40,364 bases of DNA, taken from assembly GCA_020627825.1 (NCBI GenBank), contig JAHDGD010000019.1, forward strand, positions 1 to 40,364, in the 5' to 3' direction. A model generated the notes under the pieces. It saw only the letters and a program-made list of their open reading frames with translations. It was not told the origin of the DNA and ran no database searches. Source of the DNA: Saprospiraceae bacterium (GTDB lineage: Bacteria > Bacteroidota > Bacteroidia > Chitinophagales > Saprospiraceae). Below, piece by piece: positions 5,675-14,413 of this stretch; the stretch's first letter is position 1, and each line of letters opens with the position of its first letter. The position numbers and the translations under genes were made by a program.

Positions 5675-7993
5675 TTATTCAGGTAGAGATCCTCCATGTA
5701 AAATTTGCCACTGCCATTTCCAAGTATAAATGCAGTCTATGCCTACATTATGAGAATAATCCATAATATTTTGAGTATGATTTTTTTCAAACATATAAGG
5801 ACTTCGGGGGTCAAAAGGATGGCGTAATCCCATAGCGTGCATGCACTCATGAGAAGTAGTCTTATCATTGTGTTCTGCGAAGACAATGACAGCATCTGCC
5901 GCAAAACTCTCTGCCTCTCCTACTACAAAACCTATTTGTTTTCCATTTTCTATCTTAGGACATTTTTCATTGATGAAATACACTTTAAGATGATTAGCAT
6001 AAAGGTTTGAGGTTTGGCTTCTCAGATAAGCATGTAAACCATTTCTATTTGAAATAACCTTTCCGTTAGTAAAGCGACTATTAAACGTAGCATCTGTTCT
6101 TAAATCTAAGTCAATAGTAGGAGCTAAATCCAGACGAACAAAGGCTTGACGAAGATATCGTCTTAACAGGACATCCTCACCTGCACTGTTTCCTACATTT
6201 CCTGTACCTCTTCCTGTTAAGTTGGTTTTTACATTTACAAACACCACGTCTTTCCTAAATCGGTGAGGTCTGTCATTAGGTAAAATATTAAGTTGTCCTA
6301 ATGTTCGGTCTTTGTATTTGACTTTGAGATATTGCTCATTAGCAAACTCTGCAAGGCAGGTCAGTTGTAAGTGCTCATTCAAGCGTTTGTTGCCTCCTTT
6401 TTTAGGAATTTTACTTGTTGTTAGGCTAAAGAGCGTGGTATCATATTCAATATCTAGTTCATTACCGTGTGCTAAAGTCTCTACCTGTACACTCAAATCT
6501 ATGGTATCTCCATTGTAGATGGCTAAATGACTTTGGATGTAATCTTTAGGAGTACCACTAGCATCTTTATACCACGTTACAGGATTACCTACTTTCTTAC
6601 CTTGCTCGTCAGTGCGCTGGTCTTTAAGCTCAATAGTGCCCAGAGCATTTTTCAAACTTGTGTACTGTACTCCTCCTCCTACAGTTTTATCTAAGTCAAA
6701 TACCTTGAGAGGTTGATTGTTGGCGTTTAATGTATTTCTATAAAGTCCAAGTATTTCTTTATAATCTACAAAATCTTTTTTGTTGGTTTTGTCTCTCATA
6801 TAATCAAAACCAAACTCACCTGCATAGTCGTTGGCAGGTCTGAAATCTACGACTACTTCTGGGTAGCGAATAAGGTCTAAGGCTTTACTTTTTTTATTGC
6901 TCTTTATGCCATCTACACTCCCTCTAGCAATGATACAATCTATTTCGTTATCTGGAGTGTCCATCCACTGTTTTTCTATCAAAATATCCTCAATGATTGC
7001 TTTTCCATTTTTATCTAGTTCTGCCTCAAAAGGAATTTCTTTTACTCCTGATGTAAATTCAGTTTCATCTTTTTTAGTAAGGACAACAGAAACACAAGCT
7101 CCTTCTTTTCCGTCCTTTACTTCCAAGATTAAATTTACTTTCTCTCCATAATCTACTTCCTTAAGCAAACTACCATCGTCAGGCTTTTGCCACTCGTAAC
7201 TGATTTTGGGTTTCTTGACTTTTAGTTTGGGACTTTTTTTCTTTTTCCCTGCATGTTCGACTTGGGCAACGAGCGTATCAAAATCTAGCTCTTCATCTTC
7301 TGATGCCCATGTTCCTAAAAGTTTTACAGCAGAAATCTTGGCAAAACCATTTTCATCTAAAAAAGCAGTAGTAACAAGTTGTTTTTTACCATTTTCAAAG
7401 TCACTACCGTCTTCTTTTTCTACTATGACTTTAGCCTCACTACCTTCTGGATTATTAATCTGTACTTTGAGACTAGTTTCTGAGCCATAGTTTATCTCTG
7501 ATAAATTTCCTTCAGTTTCTGCATCTATCCAGTCTATAAGTTGAATGGTAGGTTCTTCGTTTTTATTTAGTGTCGTTACAGGCGCCTCAGCATTCAAATC
7601 TGTTTTTTTCCAATAGTGATCTAATACTTTGTAACCATCATCTATCATAATGGCAGGTGTGAGGTGAATGAGAGTTGTCATAGGTTCACCATTTTGAGCA
7701 TCGAAGTCGTTTTTAAAATAGACGCAGTACACATCGTAGAGTTCAATGGTTCTGCTCTTACTTGATTTGGTGACAGGAGAAACTATAATCTTGACATGTT
7801 TAGTCATATCAGTAGCAATAGACCACTCCATAAAACTTTGGTCAGAGGTAGTTTCAAAAACAATTTCAAAGATAGTTCCTCTAGGTTTGCCCATCGGTTT
7901 GCCATGTTCATCAGTAGAACGGGTAAAGCGAAATTTGTAATCTAGGATATTAATTTCTTTATCCTCCACATACATTTTGGCTACTAAGCTCAT
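5675..7993 (-). CDS. TssD-metzincin fusion effector
   Basis: 772-residue specialised T6SS effector with the tube subunit fused to a protease. Residues 1-135 are a TssD/Hcp domain. Residues about 150-375 hold two beta-rich repeats of Ig-like appearance (each with a YGxxxxLxxxV-type core) separated by a lysine-rich linker (GKKKKSPKLKVKK). A linker domain follows, with DYAGEFGFDYMRDK. The C-terminal metzincin has HExxHxxGxxH (HECMHAMGLRH, 715-725) and a Met-turn (NIMDY, 742-746). The protease would thus ride inside or on the Hcp tube and be delivered with it. The immunity lipoprotein starts seven bases downstream. The leader and first 130 codons are close duplicates of the gene at 265-960. The protease substrate is unknown. 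Confidence 0.88.
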   Translation of the reverse strand: MSLVAKMYVEDKEINILDYKFRFTRSTDEHGKPMGKPRGTIFEIVFETTSDQSFMEWSIATDMTKHVKIIVSPVTKSSKSRTIELYDVYCVYFKNDFDAQNGEPMTTLIHLTPAIMIDDGYKVLDHYWKKTDLNAEAPVTTLNKNEEPTIQLIDWIDAETEGNLSEINYGSETSLKVQINNPEGSEAKVIVEKEDGSDFENGKKQLVTTAFLDENGFAKISAVKLLGTWASEDEELDFDTLVAQVEHAGKKKKSPKLKVKKPKISYEWQKPDDGSLLKEVDYGEKVNLILEVKDGKEGACVSVVLTKKDETEFTSGVKEIPFEAELDKNGKAIIEDILIEKQWMDTPDNEIDCIIARGSVDGIKSNKKSKALDLIRYPEVVVDFRPANDYAGEFGFDYMRDKTNKKDFVDYKEILGLYRNTLNANNQPLKVFDLDKTVGGGVQYTSLKNALGTIELKDQRTDEQGKKVGNPVTWYKDASGTPKDYIQSHLAIYNGDTIDLSVQVETLAHGNELDIEYDTTLFSLTTSKIPKKGGNKRLNEHLQLTCLAEFANEQYLKVKYKDRTLGQLNILPNDRPHRFRKDVVFVNVKTNLTGRGTGNVGNSAGEDVLLRRYLRQAFVRLDLAPTIDLDLRTDATFNSRFTNGKVISNRNGLHAYLRSQTSNLYANHLKVYFINEKCPKIENGKQIGFVVGEAESFAADAVIVFAEHNDKTTSHECMHAMGLRHPFDPRSPYMFEKNHTQNIMDYSHNVGIDCIYTWKWQWQILHGGSLPE

Positions 7994-8034
7994 AAAGTTA
8001 TAGTAATTAAAAAAATTGATGAGTACTTATCTTG

Positions 8035-8042
8035 TAAATATA
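8035..8042 (-). promoter_or_regulatory. Candidate -7 element of the fusion effector gene
   Basis: Minus-strand TATATTTA lies in the block caagtaaagtaTATATTTAC, which resembles the block before the split TssD gene at 265. Together with the identical 16 bases before both ATGs, this suggests the effector genes are expressed from duplicated promoters, separately from tssH upstream. Confidence 0.35.
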
Positions 8043-8081
8043 TACTTTACTTGTGAAAACATAAAATATAATTGTATTATT

Positions 8082-10547
8082 TCAATTTTTATCTAAAGAG
8101 TTTATTTTCCATAATAGCTTATCTTCCTCTAAAAAGATTATTACTTTATCTTTTTTATTTACTTGATTGGCTATAATTTTTCTAGCGAGCGGTCTTCTTA
8201 ATTCAGAACGAATAATACCTTTTAAAGGTCTTGCACCATAAGTAGCATTAAAGCCACTTTTTACTAAAAATTTTAAAGCTTCATCCTCTATCTCTAGAGT
8301 TATTTCTAGTGGCTCTAATAAACTCAGTAGTTCTTTCTTTAAATGTATATTAAAAATATGAGTTGCATTTTCTAAAGTTATTGGACTAAATGGTATAATT
8401 TCAGTCAAACGACCTAAAAACTCAGGTCTGAAGTTATTTGCCATTATCTCCATAAGCTGATTTGAAGATGGTGGAGGGTTTCCTGAATTTATAGTATCTA
8501 CTATATACTTTGAACCAATATTTGAAGTAAACAGAACCAAAGCATTCGAAAAATCACCTTCTTTTCCCAATCTATCATGTAGTTTTCCCTCATCCATAAT
8601 CTGTAAGAAAACATCAAAGACAGAACTATGTGCTTTTTCAATTTCATCAAATAGAACAATAGAATAAGGTTTTTGTCGTATTTTGTTTACTAAAAGCCCT
8701 CCCTCTTCGTATCCTACATACCCTGGAGGCGCACCATAAAGTAGAGCTGCTGAATGTTCTTCTTTAAACTCTGACATATCAAAACGAATAATGGCACTCT
8801 CATCTTGGAAGAGAAATTCAGCTAATGCTTTTGCAAGTTCTGTTTTTCCTGTTCCTGTAGGACCTAAGAAGAAAAATGAACCAATAGGTTGTCCTGCTTT
8901 CGTTAATCCAGCACGAGACTCTAGGATAGATTCTGTAATCGTTTGAATAGCTATATCTTGTCCTATAACTCTCTTTTGAAGAATGCTCTCCATTTGTTGT
9001 AAACGCTCTTGTTCTTCAGATTGAAGTTTTCCAATGGGAATACCTGTCTTTTGTGCAACAATAGCACAAATATCAACAGGCTCTAGTTTATCTTTTTTTA
9101 CTTGAGCTACCTTTTCTAAACGTTCTACCAACATTATCAAATCACTTATCTGATACTCGTCTGTAGTATTATTTTCTTTTGTTTCTAATATTATATCTTC
9201 TTCTTGTGTGAGTAAGTAATGTGCTTTTTTTTGTAGGTCATCATATAACCAATTTATCTCCTGTTGTGTAGGTTTTTCTTTTAGTTTATCTATACTCTTG
9301 AGTATGTTTTTTTTCTCTTTTAAAAATGACTCACCTGATGTTTTGATTACTGACATCGTACGGTCAAGAAGAGCAAGAGCAGACTCAGGCAAACTTTTTT
9401 CTTTTAGAAATCGCTGAGACAAGCGAATAGCTTCTTCTATTGTATCATCACTTACTTTTATTTTATGATGCTCAGTATAACTCTCTAATGTTGTTTTTAT
9501 CATTCGAAAAGATTGCTCTTGATTGGGTTCTTCTATCTCCAAAACCTCAAACAAACTAGCTAAGCTCTCATCTTTCTCTATTTTTTTTGTGTATTCATCT
9601 ATGGTTGTAGTGGCAATAAAAGTAATTCCTTTGTGAGAATATTCTTTTAATAAGTTAGAGATAGCTGCATTATCATTATTTTTATCTAAAATGCTATGAA
9701 TACCATCTATTACTAGGATAGTTTTTGGATAATTTTGGAGTTCTTTCAATACTTTTTTCAATCGGTCATCGATTTCACCTTTGTATGAAGCTCCTGTAAT
9801 GAGAGTACCTAAGTTTAATTCAAAGACAGAAATATTTTTCAATTTATTAGGTAGCTGTTCTTCTACTAAAAGTTTGACAAATGCTTTAATGAGAGCTGAT
9901 TTTCCTACTCCTGAGTAGCCTCTCAAAATTACATTTGGTTTTGAAAAGCGGCATATAATTTCTACAAGCTCTTTTAGTTCTTTATCTCTTCCAACAATTG
10001 CTGTTCTATGATTTTTAATTTGAGAAGTTAAGTCAGTACAGTATTTATATACAAATTTTGCTGGAGATGTTTGGGTAGGAAGTTCTGTCAGTTCTTTGTG
10101 TAGATTCATCCCATTTTGTTCGTGAAGCAACTCAGGACGTTTGACAGGAAAGGTCTTCATTTGGTCAAAGTTAAACCCTACCCCAGGAGTGGAAATAGCG
10201 ACCATGATACAAAATAAGTCAATTTCTTCCTTATCAAGTAGTTCTCGGACTTGGTCAGCTTCATTAACTACTGCATCTATTGATTCATCTGCTTCTGGAA
10301 AAGTACGTTGTATAGATTTTTCATGCTCTTCTATTCTTACTTCTGCCCACTCCTCTATAAAATATACATCTTTTCCTGTGCTCTCAAGTTCTTTTAATAG
10401 AGATAAATCTCTATTTAGCATAGCTTTCAGTAAATGAGCAGCACTATACTCTACATGTTGATGTTGTTCTGCTATTTTTTTTGCAATTTCTAGAGCTTGT
10501 ATCACCTCCGAATGGAGAAGAACATCTGAGTTTGTTTTAGTATTCAT
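8082..10547 (-). CDS. tssH: TssH (ClpV) sheath-recycling AAA+ ATPase with a degenerate first ATPase domain
   Basis: 821 residues, ClpB/ClpV family, which disassembles contracted TssBC sheath. Order: Clp N domain (about 1-150), NBD1 with Walker A GYSGVGKS (210-217), middle region, NBD2 with Walker A GPTGTGKT (562-569) and Walker B VLFDEIEKAH (631-640), then the D2-small domain. NBD2 looks intact, including a GYVGYEEGG loop, the Arg finger in FRPEFLGRLTE and sensor-2 GARPLKGIIR. NBD1 is odd: its Walker B reads ILVIDGIHSI, so the usual catalytic Glu is Gly, and the ERRF arginine-finger motif is ASLF. NBD1 may bind but not hydrolyse ATP. It lies 52 bases downstream of the PKD-protein gene, in the same operon. 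Confidence 0.9.
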   Translation of the reverse strand: MNTKTNSDVLLHSEVIQALEIAKKIAEQHQHVEYSAAHLLKAMLNRDLSLLKELESTGKDVYFIEEWAEVRIEEHEKSIQRTFPEADESIDAVVNEADQVRELLDKEEIDLFCIMVAISTPGVGFNFDQMKTFPVKRPELLHEQNGMNLHKELTELPTQTSPAKFVYKYCTDLTSQIKNHRTAIVGRDKELKELVEIICRFSKPNVILRGYSGVGKSALIKAFVKLLVEEQLPNKLKNISVFELNLGTLITGASYKGEIDDRLKKVLKELQNYPKTILVIDGIHSILDKNNDNAAISNLLKEYSHKGITFIATTTIDEYTKKIEKDESLASLFEVLEIEEPNQEQSFRMIKTTLESYTEHHKIKVSDDTIEEAIRLSQRFLKEKSLPESALALLDRTMSVIKTSGESFLKEKKNILKSIDKLKEKPTQQEINWLYDDLQKKAHYLLTQEEDIILETKENNTTDEYQISDLIMLVERLEKVAQVKKDKLEPVDICAIVAQKTGIPIGKLQSEEQERLQQMESILQKRVIGQDIAIQTITESILESRAGLTKAGQPIGSFFFLGPTGTGKTELAKALAEFLFQDESAIIRFDMSEFKEEHSAALLYGAPPGYVGYEEGGLLVNKIRQKPYSIVLFDEIEKAHSSVFDVFLQIMDEGKLHDRLGKEGDFSNALVLFTSNIGSKYIVDTINSGNPPPSSNQLMEIMANNFRPEFLGRLTEIIPFSPITLENATHIFNIHLKKELLSLLEPLEITLEIEDEALKFLVKSGFNATYGARPLKGIIRSELRRPLARKIIANQVNKKDKVIIFLEEDKLLWKINSLDKN

Positions 10548-10599
10548 AATTGGTTTTATAAAAATGGAGTAATCAGTGAGTAGGCAAACAAAGAAGTTA

Positions 10600-11697
10600 T
10601 CAATCGTTGTCTTTACCCCAACGAAGAAATTTTTTAACCTTATATTCTATTGTAAATCCATCAATACAATTAATATTGTCTTTTGTCAGACGAAGAATGT
10701 CAATCCTAATTTCCTTACCCTTTATTAGCTTGCAGAATTCAGCAAAAGAGATGATTTTTTCTCCATTTTTAACTACAGGAATATCAAAATCTTCACATAT
10801 GAATGAGGCAAAATCTTCTTTTGTTTTGCTTTGAGCAGCTACTTGTAATAGCAATAGCTCAAACTGTTCTTCAGAAATATCAGGAGCTAAAGCAATCTTG
10901 TCTTTTTCTTTAATTTGCTCTTCCGATTTTTTGAGTGGAGGATTGAGAGGTACTTTATCTAGAAACTCTTCCATTGGATCTCTTTTGGGGTCTCCTGGAG
11001 GTAACTCAAATTTTACAGGATCTTTTTCGTACGTGTATCCTTCTATTACTTCTTCGTCTGTAATTTCTTCAACGATATCTCTAGGCTTTACATATATTAC
11101 TTTTTTTGCAATATGTTTAGCATCTCCATTTAGCATAAGCCAAATTGTTTTCTTTCCATGTGAAGAAAATATGTAGGTAGGTTTTCCACTTGTATCATCT
11201 AATCTACCAGATTCGCCAAAACCCCATTCCCAAGCAAACACTTCTCCCTTATATTTATATCTAAATGTAACAGGCTTACCTACTTGTATATTCTTAGGTG
11301 TTATGATTTCAGGTACTCTAGCTTGGTTTAGAATCTCTCCTAAACTTCTAATTTCTATTTGTCTTTCTAGTTTACAAGAGCCATTAATTTCAAGACTGAC
11401 TGTATATACACCTGCCCTAGTATACTTATGCAGTGTTTGTTTTCTGTATTCTTTGGGAGAGTCATCTCCAAAGTCCCATTCCCATTTTTTTGCATTTCCA
11501 ACTTCAACATCAAATTGAATAACTTCACCAACAGCAAATCTATCTGATATTATAAAAAACTTAGCATTATCACAGTCTACATAATCGTCTAGTTTTAGTA
11601 AAAAGAATAAAATCCCTACTACAAATAATAAACAAAATGCAACTATCACACGAAGGTCAAAATTTGAGAAAACTGTTAATGTTTTTTTTTTATTCAT
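10600..11697 (-). CDS. Single-pass membrane protein with two PKD domains, probable T6SS-iii membrane-complex part
   Basis: 365 residues. There is one N-terminal transmembrane helix (about 16-35), with the rest probably periplasmic. PKD-like domain 1 spans about 48-116 (WEWDFGDDSP) and domain 2 about 132-204 (WEWGFGESG). An acidic/proline-rich linker (about 205-270) and a small C-terminal domain follow. PKD folds are typical of surface and envelope proteins. Being in one operon with tssH on a T6SS plasmid that lacks TssJ/L/M, it most likely belongs to the Bacteroidota TssNQOPR membrane complex. TssP is my first guess, but I cannot confirm the subunit letter from sequence alone. Confidence 0.65.
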   Translation of the reverse strand: MNKKKTLTVFSNFDLRVIVAFCLLFVVGILFFLLKLDDYVDCDNAKFFIISDRFAVGEVIQFDVEVGNAKKWEWDFGDDSPKEYRKQTLHKYTRAGVYTVSLEINGSCKLERQIEIRSLGEILNQARVPEIITPKNIQVGKPVTFRYKYKGEVFAWEWGFGESGRLDDTSGKPTYIFSSHGKKTIWLMLNGDAKHIAKKVIYVKPRDIVEEITDEEVIEGYTYEKDPVKFELPPGDPKRDPMEEFLDKVPLNPPLKKSEEQIKEKDKIALAPDISEEQFELLLLQVAAQSKTKEDFASFICEDFDIPVVKNGEKIISFAEFCKLIKGKEIRIDILRLTKDNINCIDGFTIEYKVKKFLRWGKDND

Positions 11698-11722
11698 TTT
11701 ATATCAAGGTATTTTTGTGTTG

Positions 11723-11730
11723 CAAAAGTA
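11723..11730 (-). promoter_or_regulatory. Candidate -7 element for the PKD protein-tssH operon
   Basis: Minus-strand TACTTTTG matches the Bacteroidota consensus TAnnTTTG exactly, 25 bases before the start codon at 11697. A TTG lies upstream but with a longer spacer than usual, so the -33 element is uncertain. It is divergent from the promoter of the 11870 operon. Confidence 0.4.
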
Positions 11731-11811
11731 AAAGTACTTACTCAAATCAGCTACAAGGTTACTAAATTTTGTGCAAAAAAATCAATGTTTATAGATAACT
11801 ACTCTAAATAG

Positions 11812-11842
11812 TTGATTATAAAAAAAAATAAATCTAATTTCG
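11812..11842 (+). promoter_or_regulatory. Candidate promoter of the lipoprotein-tssG-tssN-tssE-tssF operon
   Basis: TTG (11812-11814), a 20-base spacer and TAATTTCG (11835-11842) fit the Bacteroidota -33/-7 pattern with one mismatch. It lies 27 bases before the ATG at 11870. Confidence 0.42.
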
Positions 11843-11869
11843 CTGTCTAGTTATACCAGTAATACTTTT

Positions 11870-12529
11870 ATGAAAAAAATATCATTTATTGCTCTATTTC
11901 TTTTTTTCTTAATCTTACAAGGCTGCAAAAATAAGAAGTATATTAGTGAAATACCGTACAAATTTAAATTTAACAAAGAAAAAATAGAATATTATCTTTC
12001 TATAAATCAACAACAAAACCCTGACTCTTCTTTGTATGAATATGAAGAAGAATTAACAGATAGAGAAGTTTATTTAAAAGAAAAATATTCAATATTACTT
12101 CAAGTTAAACCCAATGAAATATTAAATTATCCATTTTATGACTTTGTAGACAAAAAAATAGGACATGCTTATGTCACAGGGAATGATATAAAAGGCATAA
12201 CAATGGCATCTTTTGTTCAAGATTTATTTATATACACTTATGATATACAACTGCCTAATCAATCATTAGATATTTTCAATTCCGACCAGATTAAATTGTT
12301 TCTAGGAAGAGATTATTTAGAAGAAGGCGACTTAATTTTTTTTAGGTACAGTAAAGATAATCCAATATCAGATATAGCAGTTTATTTGCGAAATGGAAAA
12401 ATTGTAGCCACTACGGAAAAAGGAGAATTGGGCATTTATAATTTTTCAGATGATTATTTTCAGAAGAGATACCTTGTTTCTGGTAGGCTAAAATCAATAA
12501 CGTATGATAACTCAAATAACAGAAAATAA
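11870..12529 (+). CDS. NlpC/P60-like lipoprotein lacking catalytic residues, probable T6SS membrane-complex part
   Basis: 219-residue lipoprotein (lipobox FLILQGC, Cys at about 19). The C-terminal 115 residues align with the NlpC/P60 peptidoglycan hydrolase fold. Matching segments are GITMASFVQDLF in place of the usual G-x-D-C-S-G-F-V, EEGDLIFF (the conserved GDLVFF strand), ISDIAVYLRNGKIVATTEKG in place of the usual SHVGIYLGxGxFIHA, and a final YLVSGRL. The catalytic Cys is replaced by Met, the His by Asp, and the third polar residue by Ala, so it should not cut peptidoglycan. As first gene of the baseplate operon, it is probably a structural lipoprotein that binds the cell wall or anchors the complex to a membrane (TssQ/TssR-type role, inferred). 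It overlaps tssG by 26 bases. Confidence 0.65.
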   Translation: MKKISFIALFLFFLILQGCKNKKYISEIPYKFKFNKEKIEYYLSINQQQNPDSSLYEYEEELTDREVYLKEKYSILLQVKPNEILNYPFYDFVDKKIGHAYVTGNDIKGITMASFVQDLFIYTYDIQLPNQSLDIFNSDQIKLFLGRDYLEEGDLIFFRYSKDNPISDIAVYLRNGKIVATTEKGELGIYNFSDDYFQKRYLVSGRLKSITYDNSNNRK

Positions 12530-13454
12530 TATAGAAGATCTACTAGATATAATTGATCCATTTCATTTTGATATTAAAGTAGAAGCCCTTATATCAGCCT
12601 TAGTCTCAGAACAGCCAAGATTCATCAATCACTTTTTGGTAAGTAATAAAGGGCAGTTTGCTAGAACGTACAGAAGAGAAATACTTGGATTTGAACTTGT
12701 TGATTTTAAATCAGATAGCTTACCTTATTTGTTACTAAATGTCTCAAAAGATAGTATTTATGACATGTTACCTGAAGGTCTCTTTCATTATCCTAAAAGT
12801 GATAAAGTAGGTAAAGAGATTGAAGAGATGACCAAAGACTATCGTAGGCAAAAAAAAGAAGAGTCAGATGCAAGAAATTTTTTCATGCCCTTCGAAAATG
12901 AGTTTTGGATAAATGCCATACAACGAGACTCTTTTGAAAATGATTTTTTACGCTCTTTAAATGCTACACAACCAGTTAGTTTTTTTTATGACTTTTGGAA
13001 ACTAGATAAGAATATTCCAATAGTTTTTTTATCCAAACTAATTAAAATACTTCCTTATGCTTACAAAATTGTAGGAGATCTAGAGCTTACTGCTAAATGT
13101 TTGAGCTATATTTTAGAAGAAGAAGTAGAATATGAAGAAATAGGATATAAAGAACTATCAGAATCAGAACAAAATTCATTATTGGGCGAAACAAATCTAG
13201 GTATAAATATGATTTTGGGAAGCTCATATATGGATTATTCTTTATATGTAGAGTTTAGAATTGGAGCAATTAAAAACGGAAATTCAGCTTCTTATTTTTA
13301 TGATGGGGAAGCAAAAAAAATTATAGACTTATTTTATGAATATTTTCTTCCTTTGGAAGTTGAGGCAAAAACAATAATCACTCTACCTAAAGAAGAAGAA
13401 CAATTTTATATATCTCATCCTAATATGATGTTAGGAATAACTACTAGAATTTAA
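12504..13454 (+). CDS. tssG: TssG-like baseplate protein
   Basis: 316 residues. In T6SS, TssG joins TssF, TssE and TssK to form the baseplate wedge. Family-like features are the N-terminal DIKVEALISALV segment, LPEGLFHYP (about 89-97) and the C-terminal end MMLGITTRI. The family is poorly conserved in Bacteroidota, so position weighs in the call: between a T6SS lipoprotein and tssN, with tssE and tssF further down. The start lies inside the upstream gene and a three-base gap separates the stop from tssN, so translation is probably coupled. Confidence 0.7.
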   Translation: MITQITENNIEDLLDIIDPFHFDIKVEALISALVSEQPRFINHFLVSNKGQFARTYRREILGFELVDFKSDSLPYLLLNVSKDSIYDMLPEGLFHYPKSDKVGKEIEEMTKDYRRQKKEESDARNFFMPFENEFWINAIQRDSFENDFLRSLNATQPVSFFYDFWKLDKNIPIVFLSKLIKILPYAYKIVGDLELTAKCLSYILEEEVEYEEIGYKELSESEQNSLLGETNLGINMILGSSYMDYSLYVEFRIGAIKNGNSASYFYDGEAKKIIDLFYEYFLPLEVEAKTIITLPKEEEQFYISHPNMMLGITTRI

Positions 13455-13457
13455 AAC

Positions 13458-14396
13458 ATGATTCGTAAACCTAGCTTTCATTTTGCATCTTTATTAGATA
13501 CAACGTTAATATTTTTTATCTCTATTATGCTTGTAGTAGTTGTGATATTAACTATGTTATTTGCTGATAAGGTCAAAAACTTTAAAAAAGAGTATCGTTT
13601 AAAGTTCTTTGTATATATTTTTTCTATGGTATTTATCACAGCTCTCATTTGTTTTATGGGAACTACTAGAACCATTGATGATTTACTAAATGAATTTATA
13701 TTTTATCAAGTCTTGATATTTCTGCTTGGTATGATACACACACTACTTTACCGAACGTATTTTGAAAAATTTGGTACTAAAAATATGTGGATGGAAATGT
13801 GGTTTTTATTCATTGTGTTGTTGTACTTAGTTATACCATTTTTAATAGTCTATACTATTTTTCACGGAAATACTTTTTCTTTTAGTATGGTATTTTCCTT
13901 AATACCTTTCTTGATACCTACATTAATTTATTCTTCTTTTATAAAAGCTGTAGCTATTCCTGCCAAAATTTATCACACTTGGGCAATGGACTTAATTGCT
14001 GGTGAATATCCAGAAATTAGTGATGAAGAGTATAAAGAATTGATTGTAATTACATTAGTTTTTCAAAAATCTCATGATTCATTAAACAGAACAGAGTTCA
14101 GAGCTAGAGCCCCCATACGTATAGACTTTGGTCGTATGTTTTACTTTTTTGTCAATGATTATAATTTGAGAAATATAGATAGTCCCATCAACATGGTAGG
14201 TGAAGATGGAACAGCTCAAAACTGGGTTTTTTATTTAAAGCCAGCTTGGTACGGAACATCAAAATACGTAGACCCTAAACTGCCTCTATATATGAATGGT
14301 ATAGAAGAAAATAGTGTCATAATTTGTGAGCGTGTAGATGCAAATATTGAAAATAATAAGAGTACAGATGAAGATAACTGGGAAAATGAAGAATAA
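13458..14396 (+). CDS. tssN: TssN, polytopic inner-membrane protein of the T6SS-iii membrane complex
   Basis: 312 residues with five clear hydrophobic segments (about 14-36, 47-67, 80-98, 111-133 and 138-157) and then a soluble, probably cytoplasmic C-terminal half. This is the layout of TssN, the Bacteroidota-specific protein reported to link the membrane complex to the baseplate. Its place directly before tssE and tssF fits that role. It starts three bases after tssG. Confidence 0.8.
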   Translation: MIRKPSFHFASLLDTTLIFFISIMLVVVVILTMLFADKVKNFKKEYRLKFFVYIFSMVFITALICFMGTTRTIDDLLNEFIFYQVLIFLLGMIHTLLYRTYFEKFGTKNMWMEMWFLFIVLLYLVIPFLIVYTIFHGNTFSFSMVFSLIPFLIPTLIYSSFIKAVAIPAKIYHTWAMDLIAGEYPEISDEEYKELIVITLVFQKSHDSLNRTEFRARAPIRIDFGRMFYFFVNDYNLRNIDSPINMVGEDGTAQNWVFYLKPAWYGTSKYVDPKLPLYMNGIEENSVIICERVDANIENNKSTDEDNWENEE

Positions 14397-14413
14397 TTAA
14401 AAAAAGATTTTTT

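Noticed and set aside
5668..5697. Start at 5697 for the immunity lipoprotein
   Set aside because: It overlaps the end of the effector gene and adds ten residues before a perfect lipoprotein signal that starts at 5667.
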